From the NCBI GenBank assembly GCA_045603485.1, contig JAZUMF010000077.1:1-64000 (forward strand): 64,000 nucleotides of DNA, in the 5' to 3' direction. The stretch is from RGIG5952 sp045603485. Lineage in GTDB: Bacteria > Verrucomicrobiota > Kiritimatiellia > RFP12 > JAAYLN01. A program made the translations under genes and the position numbers. Below the pieces are notes generated by a model that was not told the DNA's origin, searched no databases, and worked only from the letters and a program-made list of their open reading frames with translations. Shown piece by piece: positions 1 to 8,249 of this stretch (positions are counted from its first letter, which is position 1; each line of letters begins with the position of its first letter).

Positions 1-107
1 AACAACTGATCTGCGAAATTCGCGCTTCCGATATTCTTCACCGGCAACGCGGCGCACACCTTGACGCACCTCGCCGCAAACGCAACGATTCTGTCTTCAA
101 GTTCCAT
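1..107 (-). CDS. four helix bundle protein (S23 family), N-terminal part, cut by window edge
   Basis: The first 35 codons of a gene that runs off the left edge. It starts at ATG 107, nine bases after an AGGAG ribosome site. The visible residues (MELEDRIVAFAARC, then a stretch with VKNIGSANFADQL) match the start of the S23 / 23S-rRNA-intervening-sequence family of four-helix-bundle proteins, usually about 120 residues long and of unknown cellular role. A copy of a dispersed repeat lies directly upstream of the ribosome site. A tail fragment of the same family lies at 8429-8503. Confidence 0.6.
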   Translation of the reverse strand, partial: MELEDRIVAFAARCVKVCAALPVKNIGSANFADQL

Positions 108-120
108 AGTCGATTCTCCT

Positions 121-178
121 CTCATTGGCAATTGGAATTGGTACTGGCAACACTTCCACATTGGCAACATTTCCAAAG
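121..178. repeat. dispersed GCCAATTCCAATTGCC repeat, copy 1
   Basis: First of about six copies of an intergenic repeat built from TTGGCAATTGGAATTGG, then a TGGCAACACTT block and a second GGCAACATT block. It abuts the ribosome site of the S23 gene and lies between that gene and the end of the Fic gene. Confidence 0.75.
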
Positions 179-209
179 TTCCCCAGCGTTCCCCAGCATT
201 ACAACAAAC

Positions 210-1256
210 CTACGCCTTGATATACTTTGTCCCTCGGCCGCCGCCAAGGCGGCGTATGAGGCCGCCGCGTACCATCGCGCCAAGAACCGCCTCGACTGTA
301 GTCGGACTGACATCCGGCAGGATTGAGCAGATATCGGACTTAGACAGCGGCGTGAACGAGTTAAATACCGTCGCTTCGATGCGCTTCTTCTTCGACACCT
401 TCTCCGCCGCGACGGACGCAAACCTCTTGTCAAGTTCGCTATAGCACTCGTAGAGCGTCGAAAGAAAGTTCACCATGAACGGGAAATACCTCGGACGAGA
501 TTCTTCCCATCCTACGGACGACTCCTTGAGTGCATCGTAGTATTCCGCCTTGTGCGCATTTACCGCCGCCTCAAACGAAATGTACTTGCCCGCCTCGAAT
601 CCGTTGCGATAAAGAAGCAACAGCGTCAGGAGGCGGCTCAAGCGACCGTTTCCGTCCCTAAACGGATGAACGCAGAGGAAGTCGAGAACTACGCACGGTA
701 TCAGGAGCAGCTTGTTGACCGCGGCATCGTCCCTCGCCTCCACATACGCAAGAACGAGCTGCCGCATGGCCTCTGGCGTATCCGCCGCGCTTGTCGGCTG
801 AAAGCGGACGACACGCCGTCCGTCTGGCATACGCTCGGCTATCACGTTGTCGTCTGTCTTGTATGTTCCGTCCGCACTCGGCTCGGCAAGGCGCATCATC
901 TGGGCATGAAGATTCCGTATGTCGCTTTCGCGGAAGTCATGTGCGGCGTAGTTGACATGTATCTCGTTCAACGCATCGCGGTACCCGGCGATCTCGGCTT
1001 CCGTGTGGTTGAGCGGTGCGCTGCTGCCGCCAACAAGCGCACGGATTCGTTCATCTGTCGTAACGATTCCCTCAATTGCGTTGGATGCCTTCACCGATTC
1101 GATTTTCGCAATTGACTCCAGTCGCTGAAACGCTGCTTCGTTATCCTTTTGCCGTATGGAGGTCATCACCTTCAGCGCGGAAATGTTTGCGGCAAGCGTC
1201 ACCAACTGCGCAGGTAGCAAGTCGTCTTTAAGAAACGAGTAGTTAAAGATATGCAT
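210..1256 (-). CDS. Fic family protein (class II AMP transferase) with C-terminal winged helix
   Basis: 348 residues. The Fic motif HPFRDGNGRLSR at 197-208 is complete, so AMP (or other NMP) transfer to a protein hydroxyl is predicted. Upstream, SNAIEG at residues 58-63 fits the inhibitory helix consensus [ST]xxxE[GN]. This makes it a class II enzyme, held inactive until the glutamate is displaced. The last about 70 residues look like the winged-helix domain common in stand-alone bacterial Fic proteins and could bind DNA. ATG 1256 overlaps one of four ATATGCA repeats in the leader, which suggests autoregulation. No separate antitoxin gene is adjacent. Target unknown. Confidence 0.9.
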   Translation of the reverse strand: MHIFNYSFLKDDLLPAQLVTLAANISALKVMTSIRQKDNEAAFQRLESIAKIESVKASNAIEGIVTTDERIRALVGGSSAPLNHTEAEIAGYRDALNEIHVNYAAHDFRESDIRNLHAQMMRLAEPSADGTYKTDDNVIAERMPDGRRVVRFQPTSAADTPEAMRQLVLAYVEARDDAAVNKLLLIPCVVLDFLCVHPFRDGNGRLSRLLTLLLLYRNGFEAGKYISFEAAVNAHKAEYYDALKESSVGWEESRPRYFPFMVNFLSTLYECYSELDKRFASVAAEKVSKKKRIEATVFNSFTPLSKSDICSILPDVSPTTVEAVLGAMVRGGLIRRLGGGRGTKYIKA

Positions 1257-1357
1257 ATAAAAGCCTTTCTTCTTCGTTCATCTGCACATAGAATACCATT
1301 TTATATGCAGATTCGCAACAGCAATATGCATATATTTTCTACAACTATATGCAGATT
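1248..1357 (-). promoter_or_regulatory. cluster of ATATGCA repeats upstream of fic (putative operator)
   Basis: Four related sites: ATATGCATAT at 1249-1258 (covering the fic start codon) and 1324-1333, and TATATGCAGATT at 1302-1313 and 1346-1357. A weaker inverted copy lies near 1281-1290. Such spacing around a start codon is typical of an autoregulatory operator; the Fic winged helix is the obvious candidate reader. Inference only. Confidence 0.4.
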
Positions 1358-1367
1358 ATAATCATCA

Positions 1368-2048
1368 TTACGAAGACGAGCCACTTTCCTTGAGCATGTC
1401 TGGCAATGTCTCGCGCGGGCCGAGGAACTTGGGACTGCGGCGAAGAATCACATCGAGGATTGCCGCAATCTTAGCAAGCTGTTCGCGTATAGTCGTCTTG
1501 ATCGAATAGCGGCCGTTCACGTCCTTCGCCGCGTAGCCGTAGGCGTCGCATCGAAACCCGCGCGCCGTGAAGACCGCGCGGCGGACGTGGTCGGGCTGCG
1601 AGACGATGATGAACGAGTCAAGCCCGAACACCTTCTTCGCCCGCACGACCGTGTCGAGCGTGCGGAATCCGGCGTAGTCGCAGGCGATGCGATCGGCGGG
1701 CACTCCGGCATTTATAAGCGACTCCTTCATGTCGGACGGCTCGTCGTAGCCCTTCACATGGTTGTCGCCGCTCACGATGAGGCAATCCACCTTGCCGGCC
1801 TTGTACAGCTCAGCCGCCGCGTTAATCCGCCGCGAGAAGTAGAGGTTGTTGAGTCCGTTCGGGAGCGTCCTCACGCATCCCATCACAACCGCCGCGCGCT
1901 GACGCGGCACGGCATCGATTCTCGCGCTGTCGAACACACGCCCAGACGAAATGGCATAGACAGCAATCGCCGAAGCGCCCCATGCAAGCGCCATCACCGC
2001 TACGGCAATTGCCACGTACTTAATTATTCTCAATCTCCGCTTATTCAT
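1368..2048 (-). CDS. YdcF/SanA/ElyC-like DUF218 membrane protein
   Basis: About 226 residues starting at ATG 2048; an upstream TTG start at 2090 is possible but would put 14 polar residues before the membrane anchor. A basic MNKRRLR start and one TM helix (about residues 9-32) anchor a DUF218 domain. Visible family features are VVMGC after the anchor, the SRRINAAAELYKAG block, LIVSGDN, and IIVSQPDHVRRA near the end. SanA and ElyC relatives affect cell-envelope integrity or peptidoglycan precursors, but the reaction is not established. It stands alone between fic and a small membrane protein gene. Confidence 0.75.
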   Translation of the reverse strand: MNKRRLRIIKYVAIAVAVMALAWGASAIAVYAISSGRVFDSARIDAVPRQRAAVVMGCVRTLPNGLNNLYFSRRINAAAELYKAGKVDCLIVSGDNHVKGYDEPSDMKESLINAGVPADRIACDYAGFRTLDTVVRAKKVFGLDSFIIVSQPDHVRRAVFTARGFRCDAYGYAAKDVNGRYSIKTTIREQLAKIAAILDVILRRSPKFLGPRETLPDMLKESGSSS

Positions 2049-2162
2049 ACAGTCACTCACCCCAGTTTCATGGGAAGTTCCATTCACCAAATGAGCTCCG
2101 CGCTCGCCTCGGTCTCCTTGACGTTCTCTGTTTCAAGCCTCACGTGTGATCCTTCATTTCTT

Positions 2163-2558
2163 TTATACGCTCCAATACTTCGCCCAGCACGAAAAGCCCA
2201 TCAACGTCAAAATAAACCATACTGCCAACACTATGCAAAGGCCGACACGAACTGCCCTATCCTTTTCCAGTATCGCCCCAAGGAGAAGAGCGAAATACAC
2301 CGCATACGACATAATGACAGCGCCCCAGAATAGCAGGTTCAGAACTTCTATAGTATGTGTAACAAGCAAGAACGCCACCATATACGGTCCGACAAGCGGA
2401 TATACCAACGGACTTATCAATGCCACCCACAAGGAAGAGCATATCAATCCCGGAGCCTTTTCATTGCCAATGGCGACAAGCCCGATGAATGTTGCAACCA
2501 TCAGAGCAACCGCATGGATTGCAAGCGACTTCAACCAGTTAGGAGTTATCCGTTTCAT
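2163..2558 (-). CDS. hypothetical four-TM membrane protein
   Basis: 131 residues, almost entirely hydrophobic with about four predicted TM helices and short charged loops. An AGGGA ribosome site precedes ATG 2558. I do not recognise a family. It lies just downstream of dgkA on the same strand (24-base gap), so the two may be co-transcribed and both act in the inner membrane. Confidence 0.55.
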   Translation of the reverse strand: MKRITPNWLKSLAIHAVALMVATFIGLVAIGNEKAPGLICSSLWVALISPLVYPLVGPYMVAFLLVTHTIEVLNLLFWGAVIMSYAVYFALLLGAILEKDRAVRVGLCIVLAVWFILTLMGFSCWAKYWSV

Positions 2559-2582
2559 TTTTGTTCCCTGTAGTCTCGCCGC

Positions 2583-2936
2583 TCAAAATGTGACAATGGC
2601 CAAAAGCTTGGGCACGAATATTATGTAACCGACGATTGCTGCGCCGATAGCCGCGACAAGGACGGCACCTGCCGCACAATCCTTGGCTTTTTTCGCGAGC
2701 GGATGGATGTTCGGAGAAGCAAGATCGACCACCGCCTCAACGGCGGTATTCAGACATTCAAGAGACATGACAAGCGCACAGCAGATGACAATCGCCGCCC
2801 ATTCGCGTCCGTCGAGTCCCAGCCACGCGCCAAGCACAACTACTGCAACGGCAGCAGCGAGATGGATGCGCATGTTCCGCTCGCTCTTCACCGTCGCGGC
2901 AATGCCTGAAATAGCGTATATAAAGGATCGTATCAT
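2583..2936 (-). CDS. dgkA: DgkA-family lipid kinase (undecaprenol kinase type)
   Basis: 117 residues, the usual length of the family. Signature blocks are present: SERNMRIHLAAA near the N-terminus, then LECLNTAVEAVVDL and KKAKDCAAGAVL, which carry the catalytic and nucleotide-binding glutamate, asparagine, lysine and aspartate. Three TM helices follow the usual pattern. The sequence is closer to the Gram-positive undecaprenol kinase form than to E. coli diacylglycerol kinase, so recycling of undecaprenol or diacylglycerol is predicted. The ribosome site AGGAGG is strong. A 24-codon reading frame with its own ribosome site lies just upstream. Confidence 0.88.
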   Translation of the reverse strand: MIRSFIYAISGIAATVKSERNMRIHLAAAVAVVVLGAWLGLDGREWAAIVICCALVMSLECLNTAVEAVVDLASPNIHPLAKKAKDCAAGAVLVAAIGAAIVGYIIFVPKLLAIVTF

Positions 2937-2956
2937 ATTCCATCTGCCTCCTATCG

Positions 2957-3031
2957 TCAGAAATACTCGTGAACGGCGAATTCCGCCTGTTCGACGAAGA
3001 TGCGTTTGAACGCCGAGAGGTTGTTCTGCAT
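2957..3031 (-). CDS. 24-codon reading frame upstream of dgkA (leader peptide or remnant)
   Basis: Starts at ATG 3031 with an excellent AAGGAGG site and ends 20 bases before dgkA. The product begins MQNNLSAFKRIF and matches nothing I know. It may be a translated leader for dgkA or the tail of a lost gene. Confidence 0.3.
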   Translation of the reverse strand: MQNNLSAFKRIFVEQAEFAVHEYF

Positions 3032-3081
3032 GTCAATCCTCCTTGCGGATCAAAACAACTCTATTATACCAAATCTGGGGC

Positions 3082-3240
3082 TCATTGTGAGCCGCAGATT
3101 GGATATTTAAAGGGAAAATGAGCCGCAAGCACCTTCTCCAACAGCGTCTCGTAAACCGACTCCAACAACCCCGCACCAAACTGACGATGCAGCTTAATCG
3201 AAGGATCGAGTATATCTCCTGTTATCTCATTCTCTGTCAT
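3082..3240 (-). pseudogene. truncated GxxExxY protein
   Basis: 52 codons from ATG 3240. The first about 40 residues (MTENEITGDI, FGAGLLESVYETLLEKVLAA) match the N-terminus of the GxxExxY family, a roughly 125-residue PD-(D/E)XK-like protein. After this the frame runs into unrelated sequence and stops, so the nuclease-like half is missing. Read as a broken gene. Confidence 0.65.
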
Positions 3241-3242
3241 TA

Positions 3243-3375
3243 CACCCTCCTCTGCGCCTCTGCGTCTCTGCGCGAGTTAAACAACTTCCCCGTTCATTGG
3301 CAATTGGAATTGGTCTTGGCAACACTTTCACATCTTGACCGCCGTAGCCTTGGCGAATGTGGTTGGCAACATTCT
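3243..3375. repeat. dispersed repeat block (CTCTGCG tract plus GGCAATTGGAATTGG element)
   Basis: A CCTCTGCGCCTCTGCGTCTCTGCGCG tract (3248-3275) is followed by the GCCAATTCCAATTGCC element and a CCGCCGTAGCCTTGGCGAA segment. All three modules recur elsewhere (7.1, 8.3, 11.9-12.1 and 61.9 kb). They lie between two gene fragments, which suggests a rearranged spot. Confidence 0.65.
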
Positions 3376-3504
3376 TCACGCCAGCGCATAGTGCGTCGAG
3401 TGGCCCTGTCCTTCCCGGCGAAGGATGCCTTTGGCGACAAGGGCGTTGTTTTCGCGCGAGGCGGTGTCCTGCGAGACTTTGCATATGCACGATTCGCATT
3501 TCAT
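3376..3504 (-). pseudogene. Fic-type C-terminal winged-helix fragment
   Basis: An open stretch ending at 3376 encodes KVSQDTASRENNALVAKG, then ILRREGQGHSTHYALA. This is the recognition helix and wing typical of the C-terminal domain of Fic/DUF4172-like proteins. There is no Fic core upstream: the frame overlaps the end of an unrelated membrane protein gene. I read it as a relic. Confidence 0.5.
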
Positions 3505-4523
3505 GTGCCATACATATCCTGATGTTGAATAGCTTCGCGGAGGAATCGCACGAATGCGTCGATGAGTGCCTCGTCGTCCAAGGCGCAAAGACGTACCGGC
3601 GTTGTGCAACCAACGGGAAACAGCTGGACTTCGGGAATCCTCGTCATGCCGTAGTAATAAGCCGATTCGCCCTTGCGGACGCCAGTCGTTTCGTCAAAGG
3701 AGAACTCCCTACGGACTCCTATCTTTCCGACTCCGTTGAAATAATGGCCGGTCCCCGCGCCGATGATGAACTCCCGCCGCCCGAAGAAATCGTACAGCGT
3801 CGGCGTGACGGCCAGAATCGCCGGAATGACGACAGCGGCGATCAGCCACGGAGAATCCCCCTTCGTCCAGACCTGCCATCCCACCAAGGCAAAGAATGCG
3901 ATTACGGCGGCAAGGACAATCGCCCCCCGAACATAATGCTTCGGACGAAAGGTAATGCGGACAATGCGCCCGTTGTCGTCCCGAAGGACGGTGATTTTGT
4001 TCTGCACTTCGATTGCCGAAGCGCCGGACCGCTCGTCGTCAACCCGGATCCGCGTCAAGCTGACATGTGCCTTCTCCGCGAGCATCTGGCGGATCCGTTC
4101 GCAATCGGCTTCGGCCTTGTCGCTGTCTCGGGGGCTTCCGTTAAACGGGGACTCGTAAACAACGTGGCCCTGTCCGTCGCGGTCCACGAGTTCAACCGCC
4201 GTGCGGTATCCGCGCAACCGCACTACGCGGCTCCATGTCCACGCATTCACCTGTACACGCGTTTTCATCGAGAGCCCGCCGACGCCATTGGTCCAGACAA
4301 CGCCGTCCGGCCCCACGCTTAGGATTCCACGGTCAAAAACACCGAAGATCAAGACGCTCAGCCAGAACAATGTCCATAGCGAAAGAAAGCTGATGCCGCC
4401 AACTCCAAGCTCACCCATGCCAAGCGCAAAGAAGAGCGTCCCGAACCCAATAGGGATTAGCGCAAGCAAGTTGGCATAAGATCCAAGGCGCACACGTGCG
4501 AGAACTGTTTCGTATTGCTTCAT
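3501..4523 (-). CDS. hypothetical membrane protein
   Basis: 340 residues with a strong AGGAGG site before ATG 4523. Two TM helices lie at about 15-65, a soluble basic/acidic segment at about 70-195, and two more TM helices at about 200-250. A C-terminal domain with a run of beta strands (RREFIIGAGTGHYFNG) could be PH- or DUF-like. I do not recognise a family. The next gene upstream (YjdF-like) ends 15 bases away on the same strand, so both are probably co-transcribed envelope proteins. Confidence 0.6.
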   Translation of the reverse strand: MKQYETVLARVRLGSYANLLALIPIGFGTLFFALGMGELGVGGISFLSLWTLFWLSVLIFGVFDRGILSVGPDGVVWTNGVGGLSMKTRVQVNAWTWSRVVRLRGYRTAVELVDRDGQGHVVYESPFNGSPRDSDKAEADCERIRQMLAEKAHVSLTRIRVDDERSGASAIEVQNKITVLRDDNGRIVRITFRPKHYVRGAIVLAAVIAFFALVGWQVWTKGDSPWLIAAVVIPAILAVTPTLYDFFGRREFIIGAGTGHYFNGVGKIGVRREFSFDETTGVRKGESAYYYGMTRIPEVQLFPVGCTTPVRLCALDDEALIDAFVRFLREAIQHQDMYGT

Positions 4524-4538
4524 GTCAAACCTCCTCCC

Positions 4539-5471
4539 TCATTTTCCCTTCCGTTTCTTTCTTCGCTTTATCGTAGGAGAGGCTGCCTTTAGCTTAACGG
4601 CAAGATACTGCATCAGCTTCACCCCGCAAAAGGCAATCAACGCGCCTATCCACCATCGGCTGAAGATGCCATCACGAAACAAGACAGACACCGCACCTTT
4701 AATTCCTCCGCCTATCATGCCCATGCCGAAAACCAACATAATTATCCAAGCAAAAATCCTTATGTTCTCATTTGCCCGCACGGATAACCACATTTCCGTC
4801 GGCGCGTCGTTTTCAGGATTCAAAACTGCAGTGCCATCTGGAAACTTGTACGCCCAATAAAGAGGATCTCTTCTATCGCACCAGAGGAAGAGCCCCGAGG
4901 AGCAGATCGCGCCGAGGGTGTCGCAGAGGATGTCCTTCTGCGCGTCCCATACGTCGCCCTGCGAACCGAGGAACGCCGCCCCCGCCTCTCCTCTGTCGAC
5001 CACCGCGTACCCCCACTCGACAAGCTCCCATATCCCGGCCATTGCGACAGTGGACATGACGGCGAAGAACGCGGCAAAGCCAGCGGACTTCACCCAGCCC
5101 TTGCGGAAGAAGAGCTCGGCGAGCGGAAACGCGAACCATCCGACAGCGAAGTGCGCGATGCGGTCGTAGGGATTGCGCACGAGCCCAAGCGGTCTCATCA
5201 GCCATTCCATCGGAACATGCTCGAATGTGAAGTGCGCGCCGACGAGCTGGAGAAGCGTCCAGACAAAGAAGCAGAGGTAGGCAGGCGTGGAGAAGCGGAA
5301 CTTTCTGCGCGTCAGGAGAAGAATCGCCCACAGCCCGACCGCCCACAACATCTCGACGCACCACACCGTCCTGTCGGCGGGGTAGATGCCCAGTACGACC
5401 GCCACGCACAGAAGCGCGGCGGCCATCCTCAAATCCCACTTGGGGAAGCTGTATGATATTGAATTGTTCAT
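4539..5471 (-). CDS. YjdF-like inner membrane protein (DUF2238)
   Basis: About 310 residues from ATG 5471 (AGGGAG ten bases upstream); a longer frame to 5522 would overlap the hipA end and adds nothing conserved. Several TM helices. The DUF2238 hallmarks are visible: DRIAHFAVGW, then WELVEWGYAVVD, then FLGSQGDVWDAQKDILCD followed by LGA. Members are inner-membrane proteins of unknown function, sometimes next to rhomboid or DedA genes. The C-terminal third has two further TM helices and a Lys/Arg-rich end (KRRKKRKGK) expected to be cytoplasmic. Confidence 0.8.
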   Translation of the reverse strand: MNNSISYSFPKWDLRMAAALLCVAVVLGIYPADRTVWCVEMLWAVGLWAILLLTRRKFRFSTPAYLCFFVWTLLQLVGAHFTFEHVPMEWLMRPLGLVRNPYDRIAHFAVGWFAFPLAELFFRKGWVKSAGFAAFFAVMSTVAMAGIWELVEWGYAVVDRGEAGAAFLGSQGDVWDAQKDILCDTLGAICSSGLFLWCDRRDPLYWAYKFPDGTAVLNPENDAPTEMWLSVRANENIRIFAWIIMLVFGMGMIGGGIKGAVSVLFRDGIFSRWWIGALIAFCGVKLMQYLAVKLKAASPTIKRRKKRKGK

Positions 5472-5518
5472 ATTTTTGAAACTCCCTATAGCAACGCGAA
5501 GGCAGATGCGGCCAAAAC

Positions 5519-6739
5519 TCAAATGAGCCGATCCAGATTTGCGCGAACAAGCCGCGCAAAGCCCGATGCGAATTCATCTGAAACAAGTGAATTGCCGAAG
5601 CCAGCGTCGATACCCGACGCAAGCGCATCCGCCACGCGCGAAACCGCATTGGCAGTCTGGCGTTCGTTGAGTCCGATCGTCTTTGCGAACGTACGGAAGT
5701 CCCCGCCGTCGATTCTCGCCTTCTTGCCGTTCAGCGTCAGCGCCATGTCCTCCGTATCGTCCGGCATGAGCATTTTCACCGGCAGAAGGTCGTATGCGTC
5801 CGCAAGATGCCACGATCCGTCGTCCTCGCGCAGCAGCGAGAAGTTCTTGAGGTGCATGTCGGAGTTGCCAGTGAGGAACGAAAACAGGACGACCTCGAAG
5901 AAGCGGACGACATCCGCGCCGCCCGACGAGGAATACAGCCTAATCTTCCTGGCGATCTGCTCGTACGAACCGAAGTACTTGCGCTCGGTCAGCCGTTCCG
6001 TCAACTGGCAGAAGTCCTCCATGTGCTTCACATGCGGCGTCCTGTCCATGCGCTTCGTCACGTATGCGCGGCGTTCGCCGGAAAGCGACGCAAGCGAGAA
6101 GTCCGCCGTCCTGATTCCGCATTTCCGGGCAAGCGACATCGCCAGATGCTCGCTCTCGATCAGCCACGGATAATCCTTGGACGGAAGTTTAAGAATGTAG
6201 TTACCCTCGAAGCCGACAATCGTAATGCGCGGCGAATCGCCGGTGTCGCGTTCAAGATGGACGGACAGTTTGGGCTGCACGCCGCAGACGCTGACGCGCG
6301 ATGCGACAAGCCGCCGCGCCATCTCGTTAATTTCCTCGTCCGTGTACGGAAACTCAAATGTCATCTCCCCTTCTGTCCATCCGCCGCCCGAAGTCTCGGC
6401 GGGAGCGGACGGCGGGGTGTCCCCAGACCGCCGGACGCTGATTGCTCCAATGGCTGACGAACAGCACGCGAGAAGCAACCCCATGCGGTCGCGTCCGTCA
6501 AGTTTCCAGTTCTTCTCGGCGATGTCCAGGAGCCACCCTTCCGGGATGAGTCCGTCGAAAAACGGGAAAAGCGCATCGGAGACAAACGCCTCGCTTCGCA
6601 GAGGCATCGTGCAGCTCACGGCGACTGCGGATGAATCGCTCAGATACTGCGCATCATAGAGGAATGAGAACTTGCCGTCGTCATTCTCCGTCAGCACACC
6701 TGCAAACTTCCCAAACACATAGATGTCAGCTGTCCGCAT
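5519..6739 (-). CDS. hipA: HipA-family serine/threonine kinase toxin (HipBA module 1)
   Basis: About 406 residues from ATG 6739 behind an AGGAG site. HipA N-lobe (FGKFAGVLTENDDG) is followed by a kinase core with FSFLTGNSDMHLKNFSLL (catalytic N-x-D-x-H-x-K-N) and LADAYDLLPVKM (metal-binding Asp). These HipA kinases inactivate aminoacyl-tRNA synthetases in studied cases; the target here is unknown. The central GVQPKLS stretch matches the phosphate-binding loop region. The gene overlaps the upstream hipB by 14 bases, so translation is coupled and HipB should be made first. Confidence 0.88.
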   Translation of the reverse strand: MRTADIYVFGKFAGVLTENDDGKFSFLYDAQYLSDSSAVAVSCTMPLRSEAFVSDALFPFFDGLIPEGWLLDIAEKNWKLDGRDRMGLLLACCSSAIGAISVRRSGDTPPSAPAETSGGGWTEGEMTFEFPYTDEEINEMARRLVASRVSVCGVQPKLSVHLERDTGDSPRITIVGFEGNYILKLPSKDYPWLIESEHLAMSLARKCGIRTADFSLASLSGERRAYVTKRMDRTPHVKHMEDFCQLTERLTERKYFGSYEQIARKIRLYSSSGGADVVRFFEVVLFSFLTGNSDMHLKNFSLLREDDGSWHLADAYDLLPVKMLMPDDTEDMALTLNGKKARIDGGDFRTFAKTIGLNERQTANAVSRVADALASGIDAGFGNSLVSDEFASGFARLVRANLDRLI

Positions 6740-6971
6740 AGACGCTCCTGTCAATTGGCACCGGACCCACACACGCGCTGAAAAGGTCAAGCACCTGATT
6801 CACTTTGTCAAGCCGAAGCGACGCCTTGCCTTGCTCTAGTTCGCGCACGAAGCGGAGCCCCACGCCAGCATAGTCCGCCAACTGGACTTGCGTCCAGCCC
6901 TGTTCTCGACGCTTCGCCTTCACGAACGCCGACAGACTGCACCCTTTCGGGTATGATTCATTATTAGACAT
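6726..6971 (-). CDS. hipB: HipB-like XRE helix-turn-helix antitoxin
   Basis: 81 residues from ATG 6971. The HTH at about 12-60 (KRREQGWTQVQLADYAGVG, RFVRELEQGKASL) is an XRE domain close to HipB. It should bind its own promoter and hold HipA inactive. The start region and leader carry repeated TTTCGGGTAT sites (see next entry). Short for an XRE regulator and without any extra domain, as expected for an antitoxin. Confidence 0.85.
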   Translation of the reverse strand: MSNNESYPKGCSLSAFVKAKRREQGWTQVQLADYAGVGLRFVRELEQGKASLRLDKVNQVLDLFSACVGPVPIDRSVYADS

Positions 6972-7034
6972 ACGATTCAATCCCTTTCGGGTATAGTTTT
7001 CATCAAACGCGCAAAATTATACCATATCGGGTGT
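6942..7034 (-). promoter_or_regulatory. hipBA operator: CCCTTTCGGGTAT repeats
   Basis: The 13-mer CCCTTTCGGGTAT occurs at 6942-6954 (inside the hipB start) and 6982-6994. A related palindrome, TATACC then CGGGTGTA, lies at 7018-7033. Half sites TATACC/GGTATA resemble HipB operators in layout. The repeats flank the hipB start, consistent with autorepression. Confidence 0.5.
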
Positions 7035-7064
7035 ATTACGTCAATAGTAAATGGGTTGCTCCCT

Positions 7065-7230
7065 TTCTTAATCCTGTCAATCCTGTTAATCCTGTCTAAA
7101 GACTCCTCTGCGCCTCTGCGCCTCTGCGCGAATTAAATAACTTTTATTAACGATTGGAATTGGTACTGGCAACACTTCCACATCTTGACCGCCGTAGCCT
7201 TCTTAGCGAAGGTGGTTGGCAACATTCTCC
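7065..7230. repeat. intergenic repeat block: AATCCTGT tract, CTCTGCGC tract and GGAATTGG element
   Basis: The 350-base gap upstream of hipB holds no gene. From 7068 it contains AATCCTGTCAATCCTGTTA repeats, CTCTGCGCCTCTGCG repeats, then the GATTGGAATTGG element and a CCGCCGTAGCC segment. The same order recurs at 11.85-12.15 kb. Confidence 0.7.
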
Positions 7231-7322
7231 TCTTCCTTCTCGTGCGAGGGTTAAGACAAGTATTATTCGCGCTAATGGTTTCATGGGCTGCTCCTTTCGG
7301 TGCCGTATATTCTACGTCAACC

Positions 7323-8237
7323 CTATTCGCCGCCTTTGGAATTAAGCGCGGCGGCAAGGTTGACCGCCTCTTCCTTCGTAAACTTTCCCGTTATGATGAA
7401 TTCACCCATGTCGATTTCCGTCTGTATGATGGGTGCCGTCGCAAGTTCGCCATTCACGACGATAGCAAGCGCTCGCCCGTGATCAGATGGGTTCTTCGCG
7501 CCATATGGCTTGTAGTCGCGAGTCAGTCGTGCAAGACGACAGCATCCTTCTGGCGTCAGTTTGGCGGAAACTTCGTAGAAGCCCTCGTTGAAGAGCGATT
7601 TGGACGCCCGTGCCGATACAAAGTCGTCCATCGACAACTCCACATCATCGCAGACATAGCAAACGGAGTCTTCCTTCCCTCTTACGCGCATGAGTCTGTA
7701 GCCTTCAATTTGCGGCGCCGCCGCCAGCACCTCGTCCGTCAAACGTCCGTTCGCCTTCAATTCGCGTTCAAGGCGGTCGTTTTCGGGGTGGCAGAGACGG
7801 AGTTCAAGCGTAGCCGTCGGGCGGTGCTCCATCACTTCGTCAAGAGGGATTCCCTCAGCCTCGAACGGAACATGTTGAACGGTGATTGAAGGATTCAGCA
7901 GCGTAAGGGCAAGATACGCGACAAGTAGCAACCATGCACGTATTTTGTGCGCTGCACAGGACATGCACACTTGCGTAAAGTCACGCCGCCGCAGATAGCG
8001 GTAGATGAGCAGCGCTGGAATGGCCGCCACTATGCAGTCGAACGAAACTCGCGACCAGTACATTGCGGTGGGCCCGAATTCCTGCAGAATCGCATTGTAT
8101 ATGCGCCAACGGGGCGAAACCACTCCGTCAACGGCGAGACACCACACGATATCTACAAACTCAATGAGATTGCCCATCGGCTTTATCAACGCGGCAAACG
8201 CAATCACCGCGATAACACCCGCTTGTTTCTTTGTCAT
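7323..8237 (-). CDS. membrane protein with SecD/SecDF P1-head-like domain
   Basis: About 304 residues from ATG 8237 (AAGGA site). Three TM helices lie in the first about 135 residues, followed by an exported domain. Its C-terminal 110 residues resemble the P1 head of SecD: SAKLTPEGCCRLARLT, then GRALAIVVNGELATAPII and GEFIITGKFTKEEA. It lacks the six-helix SecD membrane core, so it is not a working SecD. SecD-head-like domains do occur on stand-alone proteins of unknown role. A dispersed repeat begins right behind its ribosome site. Confidence 0.65.
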   Translation of the reverse strand: MTKKQAGVIAVIAFAALIKPMGNLIEFVDIVWCLAVDGVVSPRWRIYNAILQEFGPTAMYWSRVSFDCIVAAIPALLIYRYLRRRDFTQVCMSCAAHKIRAWLLLVAYLALTLLNPSITVQHVPFEAEGIPLDEVMEHRPTATLELRLCHPENDRLERELKANGRLTDEVLAAAPQIEGYRLMRVRGKEDSVCYVCDDVELSMDDFVSARASKSLFNEGFYEVSAKLTPEGCCRLARLTRDYKPYGAKNPSDHGRALAIVVNGELATAPIIQTEIDMGEFIITGKFTKEEAVNLAAALNSKGGE

Positions 8238-8249
8238 AGTTGTTTTCCT

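Noticed and set aside
210..6980. Long plus-strand open frames opposite fic, the membrane genes and hipA
   Set aside because: They mirror the codon pattern of GC-rich minus-strand genes, lack ribosome sites and give low-complexity Arg/Pro/Ser products.
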